Shown here: in pieces, positions 52,392 to 62,324 of the stretch
Position numbering within the stretch: position 1 is the first letter of the stretch
Layout: each line of letters starts with the position of its first letter
NCBI GenBank assembly: GCA_965223305.1
Contig: CBDCWT010000037.1
Span: 90,298-154,297, forward strand
Direction: 5' to 3'
Length of the DNA: 64,000 nt
Source: CBDCWT01 sp965223305
Lineage (GTDB): Bacteria; Planctomycetota; Planctomycetia; Pirellulales; Pirellulaceae
Translations under genes and position numbers: made by a program
Notes under the pieces: generated by a model
The model's input: only the letters and a program-made list of their open reading frames with translations
Told to the model about the DNA's origin: nothing
Database searches by the model: none

Positions 52392-53183
52392 ATGAGAAGA
52401 GACTACTTGTGGATACTGCTAGCGCTGTTACTCGTGTTGTTTGTCTCCCCACAGCGAATAGCGGAGTTTCCCAAGATCGCGAATCGGCAGCTGCCGATGG
52501 CGTCTGGTGAGATGGCATCGGCGACGCGAATGGATGGTGGGTCGGAACTTGTTCCGGGTGGGGCACCGGGGTTGGACGGTCTGCATGAGAACTTCGGGCC
52601 AAACTGGCGGGCGCTCGCCGTGGCGCAGGTGGTCCACGCGGAGGAAAGGGGCGCGGAACAGCTTCCATCGGTGGCTGTTGCTCCGACAGAAGGCGGATCG
52701 GTTGCCACGGGTTCGAGTGCCCGCTGGGAAGTGCAGCAAGCGTGGGGTTCGGGCGATGTTCCTGTGGGTGGCTGGCGTTTCAGCGGCGGTATCAACTACT
52801 ACGAGGCGAGCCGTTCGACTGGCGGCCCATTCCTCTTGTTTGAAGTTGGCGGCACTCGTCAAACCGCGGCACCCCAGTTGGCGGCTCTTCCACCTGGTCC
52901 TAGCGGCGCGCCGCGTTGGGAGTTGGACTCGTTGGGCCGCGAGGGTCTCGGAGGATCCTCTCGCGCCGGCGGTATTCCGGGCGGCGCCGCAGGAAACAAC
53001 AGGGGCAGCCTGAGCGCGGCAACGGCTCCGGGAATTGGTACCTTTTCTGGTGCAGAGGGCGAAAGCTCGAGCACCCCGCCGGTCCCAGAACCGTCAGTGA
53101 TCGCGGCCTTGGCAAGCCTGGGTGTCGTCGGTCTCTACTTGGCGTGGCGCCGCTGGCATCGCACGAACCAACGCTCTTGTTAG
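52392..53183 (+). CDS. PEP-CTERM sorting-signal protein
   Basis: The ATG at 52392 is preceded by GGAGGGGG and gives a signal peptide (YLWILLALLLVLFVSP). The mature part of about 235 residues is rich in Gly, Ala, Ser and Pro with no fold that I recognise. It ends VPEPSVIAALASLGVVGLYLAWRRWHR: the PEP motif, a membrane helix and a basic tail. This is the tripartite signal cut by an exosortase. The protein should be exported and attached to the envelope or to exopolysaccharide. No exosortase gene is in this window. The frame upstream to 52350 is less likely. Confidence 0.8.
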   Translation: MRRDYLWILLALLLVLFVSPQRIAEFPKIANRQLPMASGEMASATRMDGGSELVPGGAPGLDGLHENFGPNWRALAVAQVVHAEERGAEQLPSVAVAPTEGGSVATGSSARWEVQQAWGSGDVPVGGWRFSGGINYYEASRSTGGPFLLFEVGGTRQTAAPQLAALPPGPSGAPRWELDSLGREGLGGSSRAGGIPGGAAGNNRGSLSAATAPGIGTFSGAEGESSSTPPVPEPSVIAALASLGVVGLYLAWRRWHRTNQRSC

Positions 53184-53652
53184 CCCGAATTATTCATGAG
53201 CGATCTGCTGCGAGGTCGTAAGTCCATCCGTGGCTTCGTCATGCTTCACAATTCTCCCTCGACGTATTGCTTCAATACGCCTGCGGAAGAATTGCTCGCC
53301 TCCTTGCCACGAACGTACTTACAACCTCTCGCGACGATCTTCATGAACAATCCGGGTTAGGGATCTTCGCGCATTGGCGGCGAACAGCCGCGCCGCGGGC
53401 CAACAGGGGGAACCCCAAGGCAGGAAGCGCTTGCGATTCCCCCTCTGCCGACGGTCTGCCGACAACCCGCGCAGCGGGTCGCCAACTCGTCGTAACCGGC
53501 AATGGAACGGAATCCGCTACGATTTGCCCAGCTGCCCGACTTGGTCGCCGATCCAATTTGGTCTCCCAGTTTCCACACGACTCGATTACAAAAGCGAAGG
53601 TAGACCTTGAAACAAACCTCTCGTCGAGATGTGGGGAGCGGGAAACCTAGAC
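53184..53652. other. Intergenic region with one hairpin, no gene
   Basis: Arms agggggaa (53405-53412) and ttccccct (53437-53444) can pair around a gcgcttgc-type loop. I see no gene and no known motif in the rest. Confidence 0.4.
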
Positions 53653-56600
53653 ATGGATGTGAGTGTCACTAATAGTTGTCGGGATTCATTTCTCTCGGGA
53701 GACCAGAGACGCGGTCAGGCGTACTACGACGGGGACCTTGTTGTACTTGAGCACGTTTCAGCCAGCTCGGTTGCCGCGACCGTCAGAGGATCTTACGGCC
53801 AGCAGTACAACGTCACCGCCTCGATCGATAGGACCAGTGGACAAATCCTCGAGCTGGATTGCGACTGTCCGCGATTTGCTGACGGATTCAACTGCAAACA
53901 TCTCTGGGCGACGCTCTTAGCCTGGGACGCAGAACCCGACCGGAGATCCAACGCCACGCAACGGCGAAGAGTCAAGCAAACTGCGGGAAGACGCTCAGCA
54001 GCGTGGAAGAGCCAAGTGAGGACACTCCAACTTCATGTGGCAGACGTTGCATCGCCTGATCGGTGGAGGCAAATTGACAACGGGATACAGCGACTCTGGT
54101 TTAGCCTCTGTCTGGCCGAGCAGGTTGGCGATTCCAAAGTGATACTGAGGCTATTCCAAAGCAGGATCAAGACAAACGGTGACTGGGGCAAGCCCCAGCG
54201 GAAGACGTTTCGACAAGACGATCTTCCGACTCTTTCCGATACGAACGAGCGGCAGATCCTCTCGTTGCTTGAACCGCATGATGAGGACGAGTTCTACCGA
54301 TATTCCTATCACCGCCACAGCTCCGGCAGCTCCCTATTTACCATTCCTCAAGCGGTACAGGACTACGCTTTGGAGTTGCTAGCGGGTACTGGAAGATTTG
54401 TCTGGACGCTCCATGACGACCGTCATCTTGATGAGTTCCAAACGTTAGCGTGGGATGACGGGCCGCCTTGGTCTCTCACGACCGTACTGCAAAGGGCCAG
54501 CGAACCGAGCAAGCAAAAGCGGCTCGAACTGGTCCCGCTTCTTGTTCGCGATGATGAAACTCGTCCGCTCTCCGAAGTCGTGTACGCTTTCGGTAACGGG
54601 CTCGTGTTGTTCCAGCATCAGATCGGCCGACTGGTGCCCGAACACGCCTCCTGGATTCAAGGCTGGCAGAGCAACGGGATGATCCAGTTTCCTGACGATC
54701 AGTTGGATGGTTTCCTCTCGGAGTTCTCCCTACTGCCAAACGTCCCGGAGATCGTGTTCGACAAAGATCTTGAAGTCGAAGCGATCTCGCACCAGCCACC
54801 TCAACCCAAGCTGGTTGTCGAACAGCCAAGAGCCTTCGACTACAACCGGCTCCCCGTCAAGATCTTAATGAAGTACGACGATCACGAGCTAGACCTCGAA
54901 TCGGACCGTCGTACTTTTTGGGACTCGGAACGGAGACGATGGCGCACACGGAACCTGGCGGCGGAGGAACAACTTGTCAATCAACTGAGATCAGTGCCCA
55001 TCAAGTTCTCGCAGAATGCATACGAAACCGCTCTTACTGTCGACGCGAAGAAGCTCCCGGAGGTCGTCAGTCAATTAGCCACGGCGGGATGGGAAGTCGT
55101 GGCGCTCGGCAAGATCACACGATCCGCCAGCTCATTCGACATCCAAGTGACCAGTGAAACGGATTGGTTTGACCTTAAGGCAGACGTCGACTTCGGCGGT
55201 GTGACCGCATCGTTACCCACTCTTTTGGCGGCCGTCAGGCAACGCAGTCGGTACCTACTATTAGACGACGGGTCGCAGGGCATTCTGCCCGAAGAGTGGT
55301 TGGAAAAATACGCACAGCTAGCTGAGGCAGGGACCAACGATGGCGCTGCTGTCCGGTTTTCCAAATCGCAATCGCTGCTGCTCGACGCGCTGCTGTCGGA
55401 ACGAGAGAACGTGACCGTTGACCGCGACTTCGTCAAGTACTGCAAGCAGCTCAAGGCGTTCCAAGGGGTCAAAGCCGTCAGAGAGCCGAGGAGTTTCCAA
55501 GGCAGCCTGCGGCCTTACCAACAAGACGGATTGGGGTGGCTCGGGTTCTTACGCAAGTTTGAATTCGGAGGATGCCTGGCCGACGACATGGGTTTGGGAA
55601 AAACGGTGCAAGTACTGGCAATGCTGCAGGCGCGGCGATCACGAAGACTGAAACAAAACGAGTCGCGATTGCCGTCCATTGCTGTTGTACCCAAGAGTCT
55701 TATCTTCAACTGGCTGGAGGAAGCCGCGCGGTTTACTCCGCGGCTTCGACTGGTGAACTACACAGGCTCAAGCCGCGCCGAGAAACTCACGCAACTGGCG
55801 GCCACCGACCTGCTAGTAACGACCTACGGCACACTCCGCAGGGACATCGGCCAACTGGCCGAGATCGCGTTTGACTACGCGATTCTGGATGAAGCTCAAG
55901 CGATCAAGAACGCCAAATCTCAGGCAGCAAAAGCTTGCCGTCTGTTGCAAGCAAACTTCCGGCTCGCCATGACGGGAACTCCGATTGAGAACCATCTTGG
56001 CGAGTTGTGGTCCCTCTTTGATTTCCTCAACCCGGGTATGCTCGGCCAAACTTCCACGTTTCAAAAACTGACGACCGCCCAGAACGGCGACGCGGAATCT
56101 CTTGACTGGTTAGGCCGCGCTCTTCGTCCGTTCATTCTGCGCCGCACCAAGCAGCAGGTGCTCAACGACCTGCCTGAAAAAACGGAGCAGACGCTGTACT
56201 GTGAAATGAACCCGAAACAGGCAAAACTCTATCGCGAGCTGCGGGACCACTATCGGGGGCACATTAGCAAGCAGGTCGAAAAACTCGGTCTCAAACGAGC
56301 AAAGATCCATGTCTTGGAGGCGCTGCTTCGCCTCCGTCAAGCTGCCTGCGACCCACGACTGATCGACGACAAACAGAAGGTCCAAGGGGCGAAGCTCGAA
56401 CTCTTGTTGGAACAGCTCAGTGAGGTGATTGACGAAGGTCATAAAGCGCTGGTGTTCTCTCAATTCACCAGCTTGCTGGCGCTGGTACGGACCGCGTTCG
56501 ATGAGCGCGGTTGGTCGTATGAGTACCTCGATGGCAAGACCCGAAAACGTGGCAAGAAGGTCCACCGATTTCAGGAGGATGACGCCTGCAAGTTATTTCT

Positions 56601-56892
56601 AATTAGCTTGAAGGCGGGTGGGCACGGACTTAACTTGACGGCGGCGGATTACGTTTTCATTCTGGATCCGTGGTGGAATCCCGCAGTCGAGGCCCAGGCG
56701 GTCGACCGCGCGCACCGCATCGGTCAATCTCGCCCTGTCATGGCCTACCGCATCATCTGCCGGAACACGGTCGAGGAGAAGATCCTTCAACTGCAGCAGT
56801 CTAAGCGCGATCTGGCTAACGCGGTGATCACGGCCAACCAGAGCTTGATCAAACGGCTGTCGGCCGACGACCTGCAAATGCTCTTCGAATAG
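53653..56892 (+). CDS. SWIM zinc finger-SNF2 family helicase
   Basis: From the ATG at 53653 (an ATG at 53629 is also in frame) the 1079-residue protein has a SWIM finger at about 66-92 (CDCPRFADGFNCKHLW, C-x-C...C-x-H), a long central region, and a SNF2 ATPase core: DDMGLGKT (Walker A-like, about 643), DEAQ box, MTGTPIENHLGELW, then in the second lobe LVFSQFTSLL, LISLKAGGHGLNLTAADYVFILDPWWNP and QAVDRAHRIGQ. SNF2 proteins are double-stranded DNA translocases; the bacterial SWIM class is probably for chromosome or repair functions. It is unaccompanied; nothing suggests a defence island. Confidence 0.9.
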   Translation: MDVSVTNSCRDSFLSGDQRRGQAYYDGDLVVLEHVSASSVAATVRGSYGQQYNVTASIDRTSGQILELDCDCPRFADGFNCKHLWATLLAWDAEPDRRSNATQRRRVKQTAGRRSAAWKSQVRTLQLHVADVASPDRWRQIDNGIQRLWFSLCLAEQVGDSKVILRLFQSRIKTNGDWGKPQRKTFRQDDLPTLSDTNERQILSLLEPHDEDEFYRYSYHRHSSGSSLFTIPQAVQDYALELLAGTGRFVWTLHDDRHLDEFQTLAWDDGPPWSLTTVLQRASEPSKQKRLELVPLLVRDDETRPLSEVVYAFGNGLVLFQHQIGRLVPEHASWIQGWQSNGMIQFPDDQLDGFLSEFSLLPNVPEIVFDKDLEVEAISHQPPQPKLVVEQPRAFDYNRLPVKILMKYDDHELDLESDRRTFWDSERRRWRTRNLAAEEQLVNQLRSVPIKFSQNAYETALTVDAKKLPEVVSQLATAGWEVVALGKITRSASSFDIQVTSETDWFDLKADVDFGGVTASLPTLLAAVRQRSRYLLLDDGSQGILPEEWLEKYAQLAEAGTNDGAAVRFSKSQSLLLDALLSERENVTVDRDFVKYCKQLKAFQGVKAVREPRSFQGSLRPYQQDGLGWLGFLRKFEFGGCLADDMGLGKTVQVLAMLQARRSRRLKQNESRLPSIAVVPKSLIFNWLEEAARFTPRLRLVNYTGSSRAEKLTQLAATDLLVTTYGTLRRDIGQLAEIAFDYAILDEAQAIKNAKSQAAKACRLLQANFRLAMTGTPIENHLGELWSLFDFLNPGMLGQTSTFQKLTTAQNGDAESLDWLGRALRPFILRRTKQQVLNDLPEKTEQTLYCEMNPKQAKLYRELRDHYRGHISKQVEKLGLKRAKIHVLEALLRLRQAACDPRLIDDKQKVQGAKLELLLEQLSEVIDEGHKALVFSQFTSLLALVRTAFDERGWSYEYLDGKTRKRGKKVHRFQEDDACKLFLISLKAGGHGLNLTAADYVFILDPWWNPAVEAQAVDRAHRIGQSRPVMAYRIICRNTVEEKILQLQQSKRDLANAVITANQSLIKRLSADDLQMLFE

Positions 56893-56959
56893 TATGGACC
56901 ACTGCGCCACACGTGTGCTTCATCCGCGAGCAGACGTCTGAGCTTATCTGTCAACGCTT

Positions 56960-57420
56960 GTAAATCCCGTCAAAAAAGGTGGAAGACAGGATCAACATGA
57001 AACAGGATTGAAGGAACGGCAACCAGCGGCGGGTTACCCCATCACACCCGCTGCAACAGTCGTGTAAGACGCTCGGGAGGGCGAGGCTCCTGCCGAGCCG
57101 AACGCCCATCAGAGTGCTGGTACGGTGTTGAACCGTGGGCTAACGCCCAGCGGCTGATGTTGCAGAATCACGGTTGCCGGCCATCCGGCTAATCCTGTAG
57201 ATCCCGTCAAGAAAAGGCGGAAGACGGGATCAACATGATGAAACAGGATTGAAGGAACGGCAACCAGCGGCGGGTTACCCCATCACACCCGCTGCAACAG
57301 TCGTGTAAGACGCTCGGGAGGGCGAGGCTCCGGCCGAGCCGAACGCCCATCAGAGTGCTGGTTACGATGTTGAACCGTGGGCTAACGCCGGCGAACGCCC
57401 AGCGGCTGATGTTGTAGATC
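56960..57420 (+). repeat. Two direct copies of a ~220 bp intergenic repeat
   Basis: Copy one begins near 56960 and copy two near 57196. Both contain acaggattgaaggaacggca, the cagcggcgggttacc block, the gctcgggagggcgaggctcc block, and end with cgtgggctaacgcccagcgg. They are nearly the same apart from small indels. The end is the same gggcgttagcc block as in the mosaic elements. No gene seen between 56893 and 57708. Confidence 0.8.
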
Positions 57421-57630
57421 GCGGTGCCGGCCATCCGGTTGATCGTGTAGATTCTGCCGAAGTCATGGGGAGGGCGAGAAGCAGGAGCAGGAGACGGGAG
57501 CAGATCTGCTGCTGGGCGCGGCATAGCCGTTTAACTTGCTCGAAGAGCTCGGCGCGAGTACGATTCGTACGGCGGAACGGAGGCTCAATGTGCACCTGCC
57601 TCTCGAGCGGCCTGTTATCCGTCAGCTAGT

Positions 57631-59220
57631 ATAATGGTGAGTGCACGTTTAGCGCAGCTCGCCGAGTCCACAGGACCAAATGCGACTCCAACCAAATAGA
57701 AAACGTCCATGCCCCGTGTGACGACAACTGACCCACTTGAATATGCAGAGTCGGACGGACGGCCGATGGGTGAGACCGATGCGCACCGGGACTGGATGAT
57801 CCGCTTGTTGGACATCTTTCGGTGCCACTACCGTGACCAACAGGTCTACGTGGCCAGTGATTTGCTGGTCTATTACGAAGAGGGAAACCCCCGACGGTTC
57901 GTCGTGCCTGACTTGTTTGTCGTAAAAGACTGCGATCCAAGTCAGCGGCGCACGTTTAAGATCTGGGAGGAAGGCCACACGCCGAACTTCGTGATCGAGG
58001 TCACCTCCCGCAGTAGTCGGCGTGAAGACGAGCAATCCAAGCCTCGAATCTACAGCCAGATCGGAGTTGAGGAGTACATCCTCTACGATCCAACCGGTGA
58101 GTACCTCTCGCCGCCGCTGCAAGGATTTCGGCTGGACGATGAGGGCAGCTATCAGCGCATACCGGCCGGTACACAAAATGAAATCCTGTGCACCTCGTTA
58201 GGTGTCACATTTCAGCTCAGCGACGACCAGCTCGTGGTGCAGGACAGCCGAACCGGAGCGACCCTCTGCACGCACGCTGAAACTGAGCGTGCCGCACGCA
58301 AAGCGGCGCAAGCGGCGCATCAAGCAGCCGAGGCTCGTGCGGTAGAAATGGAAGCCGAGCTGCGGCAATTGCGTAAACGGCTCGAGTCCCGTGGCGGCGA
58401 CGCTTGACCAGTCAGTCTGATGGTGAGTGCACGTTTAGCGCGGCTTGCCGAGTCCACAGGACCGGAATGTGACTCCAACCAAATAGAAGACGCCCATGCC
58501 CCGTGTGACAACAACTGACCCGCTTGAATACGCAGAGTCGGACGGACGGCCGATGGGAGAGACCGATGCGCACCGGGACTGGATGATCCGCTTGTTGGAC
58601 ATCTTTCGGTGCCGCTACCGTAACCAACAGGTCTACGTGGCCGGTGATTTGCTGGTCTATTACGAAGAGGGTAACCCCCGACGGTTCGTCGTGCCTGACT
58701 TGTTTGTCGTAAAAAACTGCGATCCAAGTCAACGGCGCACGTTTAAGATCTGGGAAGAAGACCGCACGCCGAACTTTGTGATCGAGGTCACCTCCCGCAG
58801 TAGTCGGCGTGAAGACGAGCAATCCAAGCCTCAAATCTACAGCCAGATCGGAGTTGAGGAGTACATCCTCTACGATCCAACCGGTGAGTACCTCTCGCCG
58901 CCGCTGCAAGGATTTCGGCTAGACGATGAGGGCAGTTATCAGCGCATACCGGCCGGCACACAAAATGAAATCCTGTGCCCCTCGTTAGATGTCACATTTC
59001 AGCTCAACGACGGCCAGCTCGTGGTGCAAGACAGCCGAACCGGAGCGATCCTCCGCACGCTCGCAGAAACGGCGCTGAGTGCGTACGAACAAGAGCGTGC
59101 TGCACGCGAAGCCGCGCAAGCGGCGCGTCAGGCTGCCGAGGCTCGTGCGGTAGAAATGGAAGCCGAGCTGCAGCGGTTGCGTAAACAGCTCGAGTCCCGC
59201 AGGGACGAGCGCGATGAATC
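57631..59220 (+). repeat. 787-bp tandem duplication carrying the two Uma2 genes
   Basis: Unit one starts near 57631 and unit two near 58418. Both include the leader ggtgagtgcacgtttagcgc and the whole gene. The distance between the two start codons is exactly 787 bases. Identity is very high by eye. Differences gather at the C-terminal end, where unit two carries about ten extra codons. Confidence 0.85.
57709..58407 (+). CDS. Uma2-family protein, first copy of a tandem pair
   Basis: 232 residues with the Uma2 core: LLVYYEEGNPRRFVVPDLFVV (catalytic Asp in VPDLF), FVIEVTSRSSRREDE (Glu/Ser strand) and EYILYDPTGEY. A coiled-coil tail rich in Ala, Glu and Arg starts near residue 195 (ERAARKAAQAAHQAAEARAVEMEAEL). 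The gene repeats 787 bases downstream. The start codon ATG follows a leader shared with the copy. The family is thought to be restriction-like endonucleases; Uma2 members with coiled-coil tails are common in planctomycetes and cyanobacteria. The function is not proven. Confidence 0.85.
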   Translation: MPRVTTTDPLEYAESDGRPMGETDAHRDWMIRLLDIFRCHYRDQQVYVASDLLVYYEEGNPRRFVVPDLFVVKDCDPSQRRTFKIWEEGHTPNFVIEVTSRSSRREDEQSKPRIYSQIGVEEYILYDPTGEYLSPPLQGFRLDDEGSYQRIPAGTQNEILCTSLGVTFQLSDDQLVVQDSRTGATLCTHAETERAARKAAQAAHQAAEARAVEMEAELRQLRKRLESRGGDA

Positions 59221-59230
59221 TTCGGCTTGA
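58496..59230 (+). CDS. Uma2-family protein, second copy of a tandem pair
   Basis: 244 residues, nearly identical to the upstream copy through the core (VPDLFVV, FVIEVTSRSSRREDE, EYILYDPTGEY) with changes such as GDLLVYY for SDLLVYY. Before the coiled coil it has an extra ALSAYEQERAAREA segment, so the tail is longer. Its 3' end overlaps the open part of the next frame by 17 bases, but the DUF1553 gene proper starts later. Recent duplication is the simplest explanation. Confidence 0.85.
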   Translation: MPRVTTTDPLEYAESDGRPMGETDAHRDWMIRLLDIFRCRYRNQQVYVAGDLLVYYEEGNPRRFVVPDLFVVKNCDPSQRRTFKIWEEDRTPNFVIEVTSRSSRREDEQSKPQIYSQIGVEEYILYDPTGEYLSPPLQGFRLDDEGSYQRIPAGTQNEILCPSLDVTFQLNDGQLVVQDSRTGAILRTLAETALSAYEQERAAREAAQAARQAAEARAVEMEAELQRLRKQLESRRDERDESSA

Positions 59231-59408
59231 GCTGTCCACCGGGCGAATTGCCTGGACGCAGTTTTCCTGCCGAGTAGAATCTGTACAGGCCACAGATCCT
59301 ACTGAGCTCGTCCGCCGCCCCGTTATCTCGCTGGCAGCCCTTTTCATGACCGCCGCAGCGTCCGTTTCGATTCAAGCACGCTCAAGACCGCATCGAGCGG
59401 CAGCGACG

Positions 59409-62309
59409 ATGATGTCCGGGAGTCGAGCGAAGGGGTGGTCACGCTTCATGTTCACTGCCGCGTGGCTCGCGATCGTCCTCTGCCTTACTCAGCCGACGGT
59501 CGCAACTTCGAAAGTAGATTTCGAATCCGAGATCGCACCCATTTTTTCTCAGCATTGCCTCCGTTGTCATTCTCCCGGCAACAAGAAAGGGGACATCTCA
59601 CTTGCCACTAGTGAGGACCTGCGTCACAACGCCTATGTTGTGTCAGGTGACCCTGCCTCCAGCTACCTGATTGAGCTGATCCGCGGTGTGGACGGCGAGC
59701 CACCGCAGATGCCCAAGCAGGGCGCGGCCGTCTCCGCGGATCAAGTCGCATTGATCGAACGCTGGATTTCCGAGGGCGCAAGCTGGCCCCAAGACGTGAT
59801 CGTTCGTGAACGGGCGAGAACCGACGCGTCGTGGTGGTCGCTGCAGCCCCTCTTGAGTGCTCCGTCTCCGGAAACCGGCGACCGACCTGCACAGCAGCCG
59901 GAAAACTCGATCGACCGCTTCGTCGATGCCCGCCTCGCGAAGCACGGTCTGACCGTCAATCCCGCGGCTGATCGCCGGACGCTCATTCGCCGAGCAACTT
60001 ATGACCTGCTTGGTCTACCACCGACTCCGGAGCAAGTCGAAGCTTTCGTGAACAACCCCGATCCAGCTGCTTACGAACAGCTGATCGATCGACTCCTACA
60101 ATCGCCACACTATGGTGAGCGGTGGGGTCGCCACTGGCTCGACGTAGTTCGATTCGGTGAGAGCAACGGCTACGAACGCAACTTCATCATCAACGATCTA
60201 TGGCCGTTCCGCGACTACGTCATTAGCGCCATCAATAGCGATAGACCATTCGACCAGTTGATTCGCGAACATTTGGCCGGCGACGTCTTCGGCAAAGACC
60301 AGCCAAAAGTCGAAGTCGGTTCGGCGTTCCTAGTGGCAGGTCCCTTCGATGATGTCGGAAATCAGGACGTAGTCCAAGCAGCTCAGATACGGGCGAACAC
60401 GATCGACGAGATCATCCGAGCAACCGGCGGCGCGTTTCTTGGGCTGACAATCGGCTGTGCCCGCTGCCACGACCACAAGTTCGATCCCATCCTGCAGCGG
60501 GACTACTACAGCTGGTACGCCACGTTTTCCGCTGTTCGACATGGTCGCCGGGTGGTGGCCACTGCGAAGGAAAAGTCAGCCCTCGCCGCGCGGCGCGAAC
60601 CACTGGAAGCGCGGCGCGATCAGCTCGTCCAACAACGCGAGGCGCTCCGCGAAACAATCCTGACCCGTGCATTAACACAGTCAGCCCGGTATGAAGGGAC
60701 CTGGACCCGCGAACGCTGCGATCCGCGCGGCACCGAGGAGAGCTTTGCGGCTGTGGAGGTAAACTACATTCGGTTGATTTCGGAAGGACGTCGTGACGCC
60801 CCCCAGGATGACCGTCGCTTTGATATTGACGAATTCGAGGTCTGGTCAGCTGAAGATCGACCGCGCAACGTCGCGCTGGCCTCCAACGGCGCCACCGCCA
60901 GCGGTGCCAGCCGCGAGATCGAAGACTTCCCAGGCGCATACGGTCCTCATCTTGCCATCGACGGCAAAACCGGAGCGCGTTTCCTCGGCAGAGCGGGCAG
61001 CTTAACCATCAAACTTCCGGCACAGACGCTGATTAACCGTGTCTTCTTTTCCACTGCGCGCGGCGAGGAGACTCCTGACCAACCTCAGTTTCAGGCATTG
61101 GCGGAATACCGAATCGAGATCTCCCAGGACGGCACGCACTGGATCGAAGTCGCGAATTCACACGACCGACAACCGCTGAATGAAGCTCACCGCACTCACC
61201 GCCTGATCAAGCTCGAAACGACACAAACAGAAGGGCAACAGTTCGCCGAGCTAGCCCGTCAGTTGGCTGCGGTGCGCCAGGATCTCGCACAGATCCCGGA
61301 GTTGCCCTCGGTTTGGGTCGGCACTCGAGCCCCCGAAGACGCTACCGGGCCGTTCCACGTGTTTGTGGGCGGCAATCCGCAGCTCCCAGGCGAGCGAGTC
61401 TTGCCAACAAGTCTTGGTGCGTTGTCTACCGTGTTCCCCGCTTACGAACTCGCGGCGGACGAACCGGAGGGAAATCGACGCCAATCGCTGGCCGACTGGA
61501 TTGTACATCCCCAAAACCCACTCACTCCGCGTGTGCTGGCCAATCGGCTGTGGCATTATCACTTTGGCACGGGAATCGTCGACACTCCCAACGACTTTGG
61601 TTATATGGGGACAAGACCAACGCATCCCGAGCTGCTCGACTGGCTGGCGAAGCAGATACACCGGCATAGCTGGCGGCTGAAACCACTGCACAAGCTGATC
61701 ATGATGTCGAAGACCTACCGCCAATCGAGTGAATTCCAAGCTGCAGCGGCCAAGATTGACGGCGATGCGCGATTGCTGTGGAGGTTTCCACCCAGGCGGC
61801 TATCCGCCGAAGAAATTCGCGATACGATGCTGTCGGTTGCCGGGAAGTTGGACACCAGGATGGGTGGTCCAGGGTTCCGCCTCTACGAGTTCCTGCAAGA
61901 CAACGTAGCCACTTACAAACCGCTGGACAGGCACGGACCCGAGACGTATCGGCGCGCGGTCTACCACCAAAACGCTCGTGCATCGGTACTCGACTTGATG
62001 ACCGATTTCGATCAACCGGACTGCGCCTTTTCAGCGCCCAAGCGATCCCAGACCACGACGCCGCTACAAGCACTTACGATGTTGAATCACAGTTTCACGA
62101 TCGAGATGGCGCGCCGCCTGGCCGAGCGGCTGCAACGAGATGTGGGTGATGACGTCAACCATCAAATCATCCGAGCTTTTCAACTTTGCTTTTCGCGACA
62201 TCCGACGGAAACTGAGACCAGCCGCTGCGCAGCGTTGATCGAGGCGAATGGAATGCCGGCGTTGTGCCGTGTACTCTTGAATACCAGTGAGTTGATCTAT
62301 CTGCACTAG
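59409..62309 (+). CDS. Planctomycete PSCyt1-DUF1549-DUF1553 protein
   Basis: A signal peptide starts at the ATG 59409 (or 59412/59448); frame extends upstream to 59214. Near residue 50 CLRCH is a haem-c-type site of the PSCyt1 domain. DUF1549 (PSCyt2) follows: IDRFVDARLAKHGL, YDLLGLPPTP, HYGERWGRHWLDVVRF, with a further CARCHDHKFDP near 350. A middle module has FDIDEFEVWSAEDRPRNVALASNG and IEISQDGTHW, of discoidin type. DUF1553 (PSD1) is at the end: NPLTPRVLANRLWHYHFGTGIVDTPNDFG and LLNTSELIYLH. It is extracytoplasmic and is typically paired with a DUF1501 gene, as here downstream. The system is suspected to oxidise or bind polysaccharides, without proof. Confidence 0.9.
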   Translation: MMSGSRAKGWSRFMFTAAWLAIVLCLTQPTVATSKVDFESEIAPIFSQHCLRCHSPGNKKGDISLATSEDLRHNAYVVSGDPASSYLIELIRGVDGEPPQMPKQGAAVSADQVALIERWISEGASWPQDVIVRERARTDASWWSLQPLLSAPSPETGDRPAQQPENSIDRFVDARLAKHGLTVNPAADRRTLIRRATYDLLGLPPTPEQVEAFVNNPDPAAYEQLIDRLLQSPHYGERWGRHWLDVVRFGESNGYERNFIINDLWPFRDYVISAINSDRPFDQLIREHLAGDVFGKDQPKVEVGSAFLVAGPFDDVGNQDVVQAAQIRANTIDEIIRATGGAFLGLTIGCARCHDHKFDPILQRDYYSWYATFSAVRHGRRVVATAKEKSALAARREPLEARRDQLVQQREALRETILTRALTQSARYEGTWTRERCDPRGTEESFAAVEVNYIRLISEGRRDAPQDDRRFDIDEFEVWSAEDRPRNVALASNGATASGASREIEDFPGAYGPHLAIDGKTGARFLGRAGSLTIKLPAQTLINRVFFSTARGEETPDQPQFQALAEYRIEISQDGTHWIEVANSHDRQPLNEAHRTHRLIKLETTQTEGQQFAELARQLAAVRQDLAQIPELPSVWVGTRAPEDATGPFHVFVGGNPQLPGERVLPTSLGALSTVFPAYELAADEPEGNRRQSLADWIVHPQNPLTPRVLANRLWHYHFGTGIVDTPNDFGYMGTRPTHPELLDWLAKQIHRHSWRLKPLHKLIMMSKTYRQSSEFQAAAAKIDGDARLLWRFPPRRLSAEEIRDTMLSVAGKLDTRMGGPGFRLYEFLQDNVATYKPLDRHGPETYRRAVYHQNARASVLDLMTDFDQPDCAFSAPKRSQTTTPLQALTMLNHSFTIEMARRLAERLQRDVGDDVNHQIIRAFQLCFSRHPTETETSRCAALIEANGMPALCRVLLNTSELIYLH

Positions 62310-62324
62310 CTGGGTCTTATCTCA

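Noticed and set aside
53653..56892. SNF2 helicase as part of a defence island
   Set aside because: No nuclease, methylase or other DISARM-, BREX- or Zorya-type partner lies beside it; the Uma2 genes 0.8 kb away do not make a known system.
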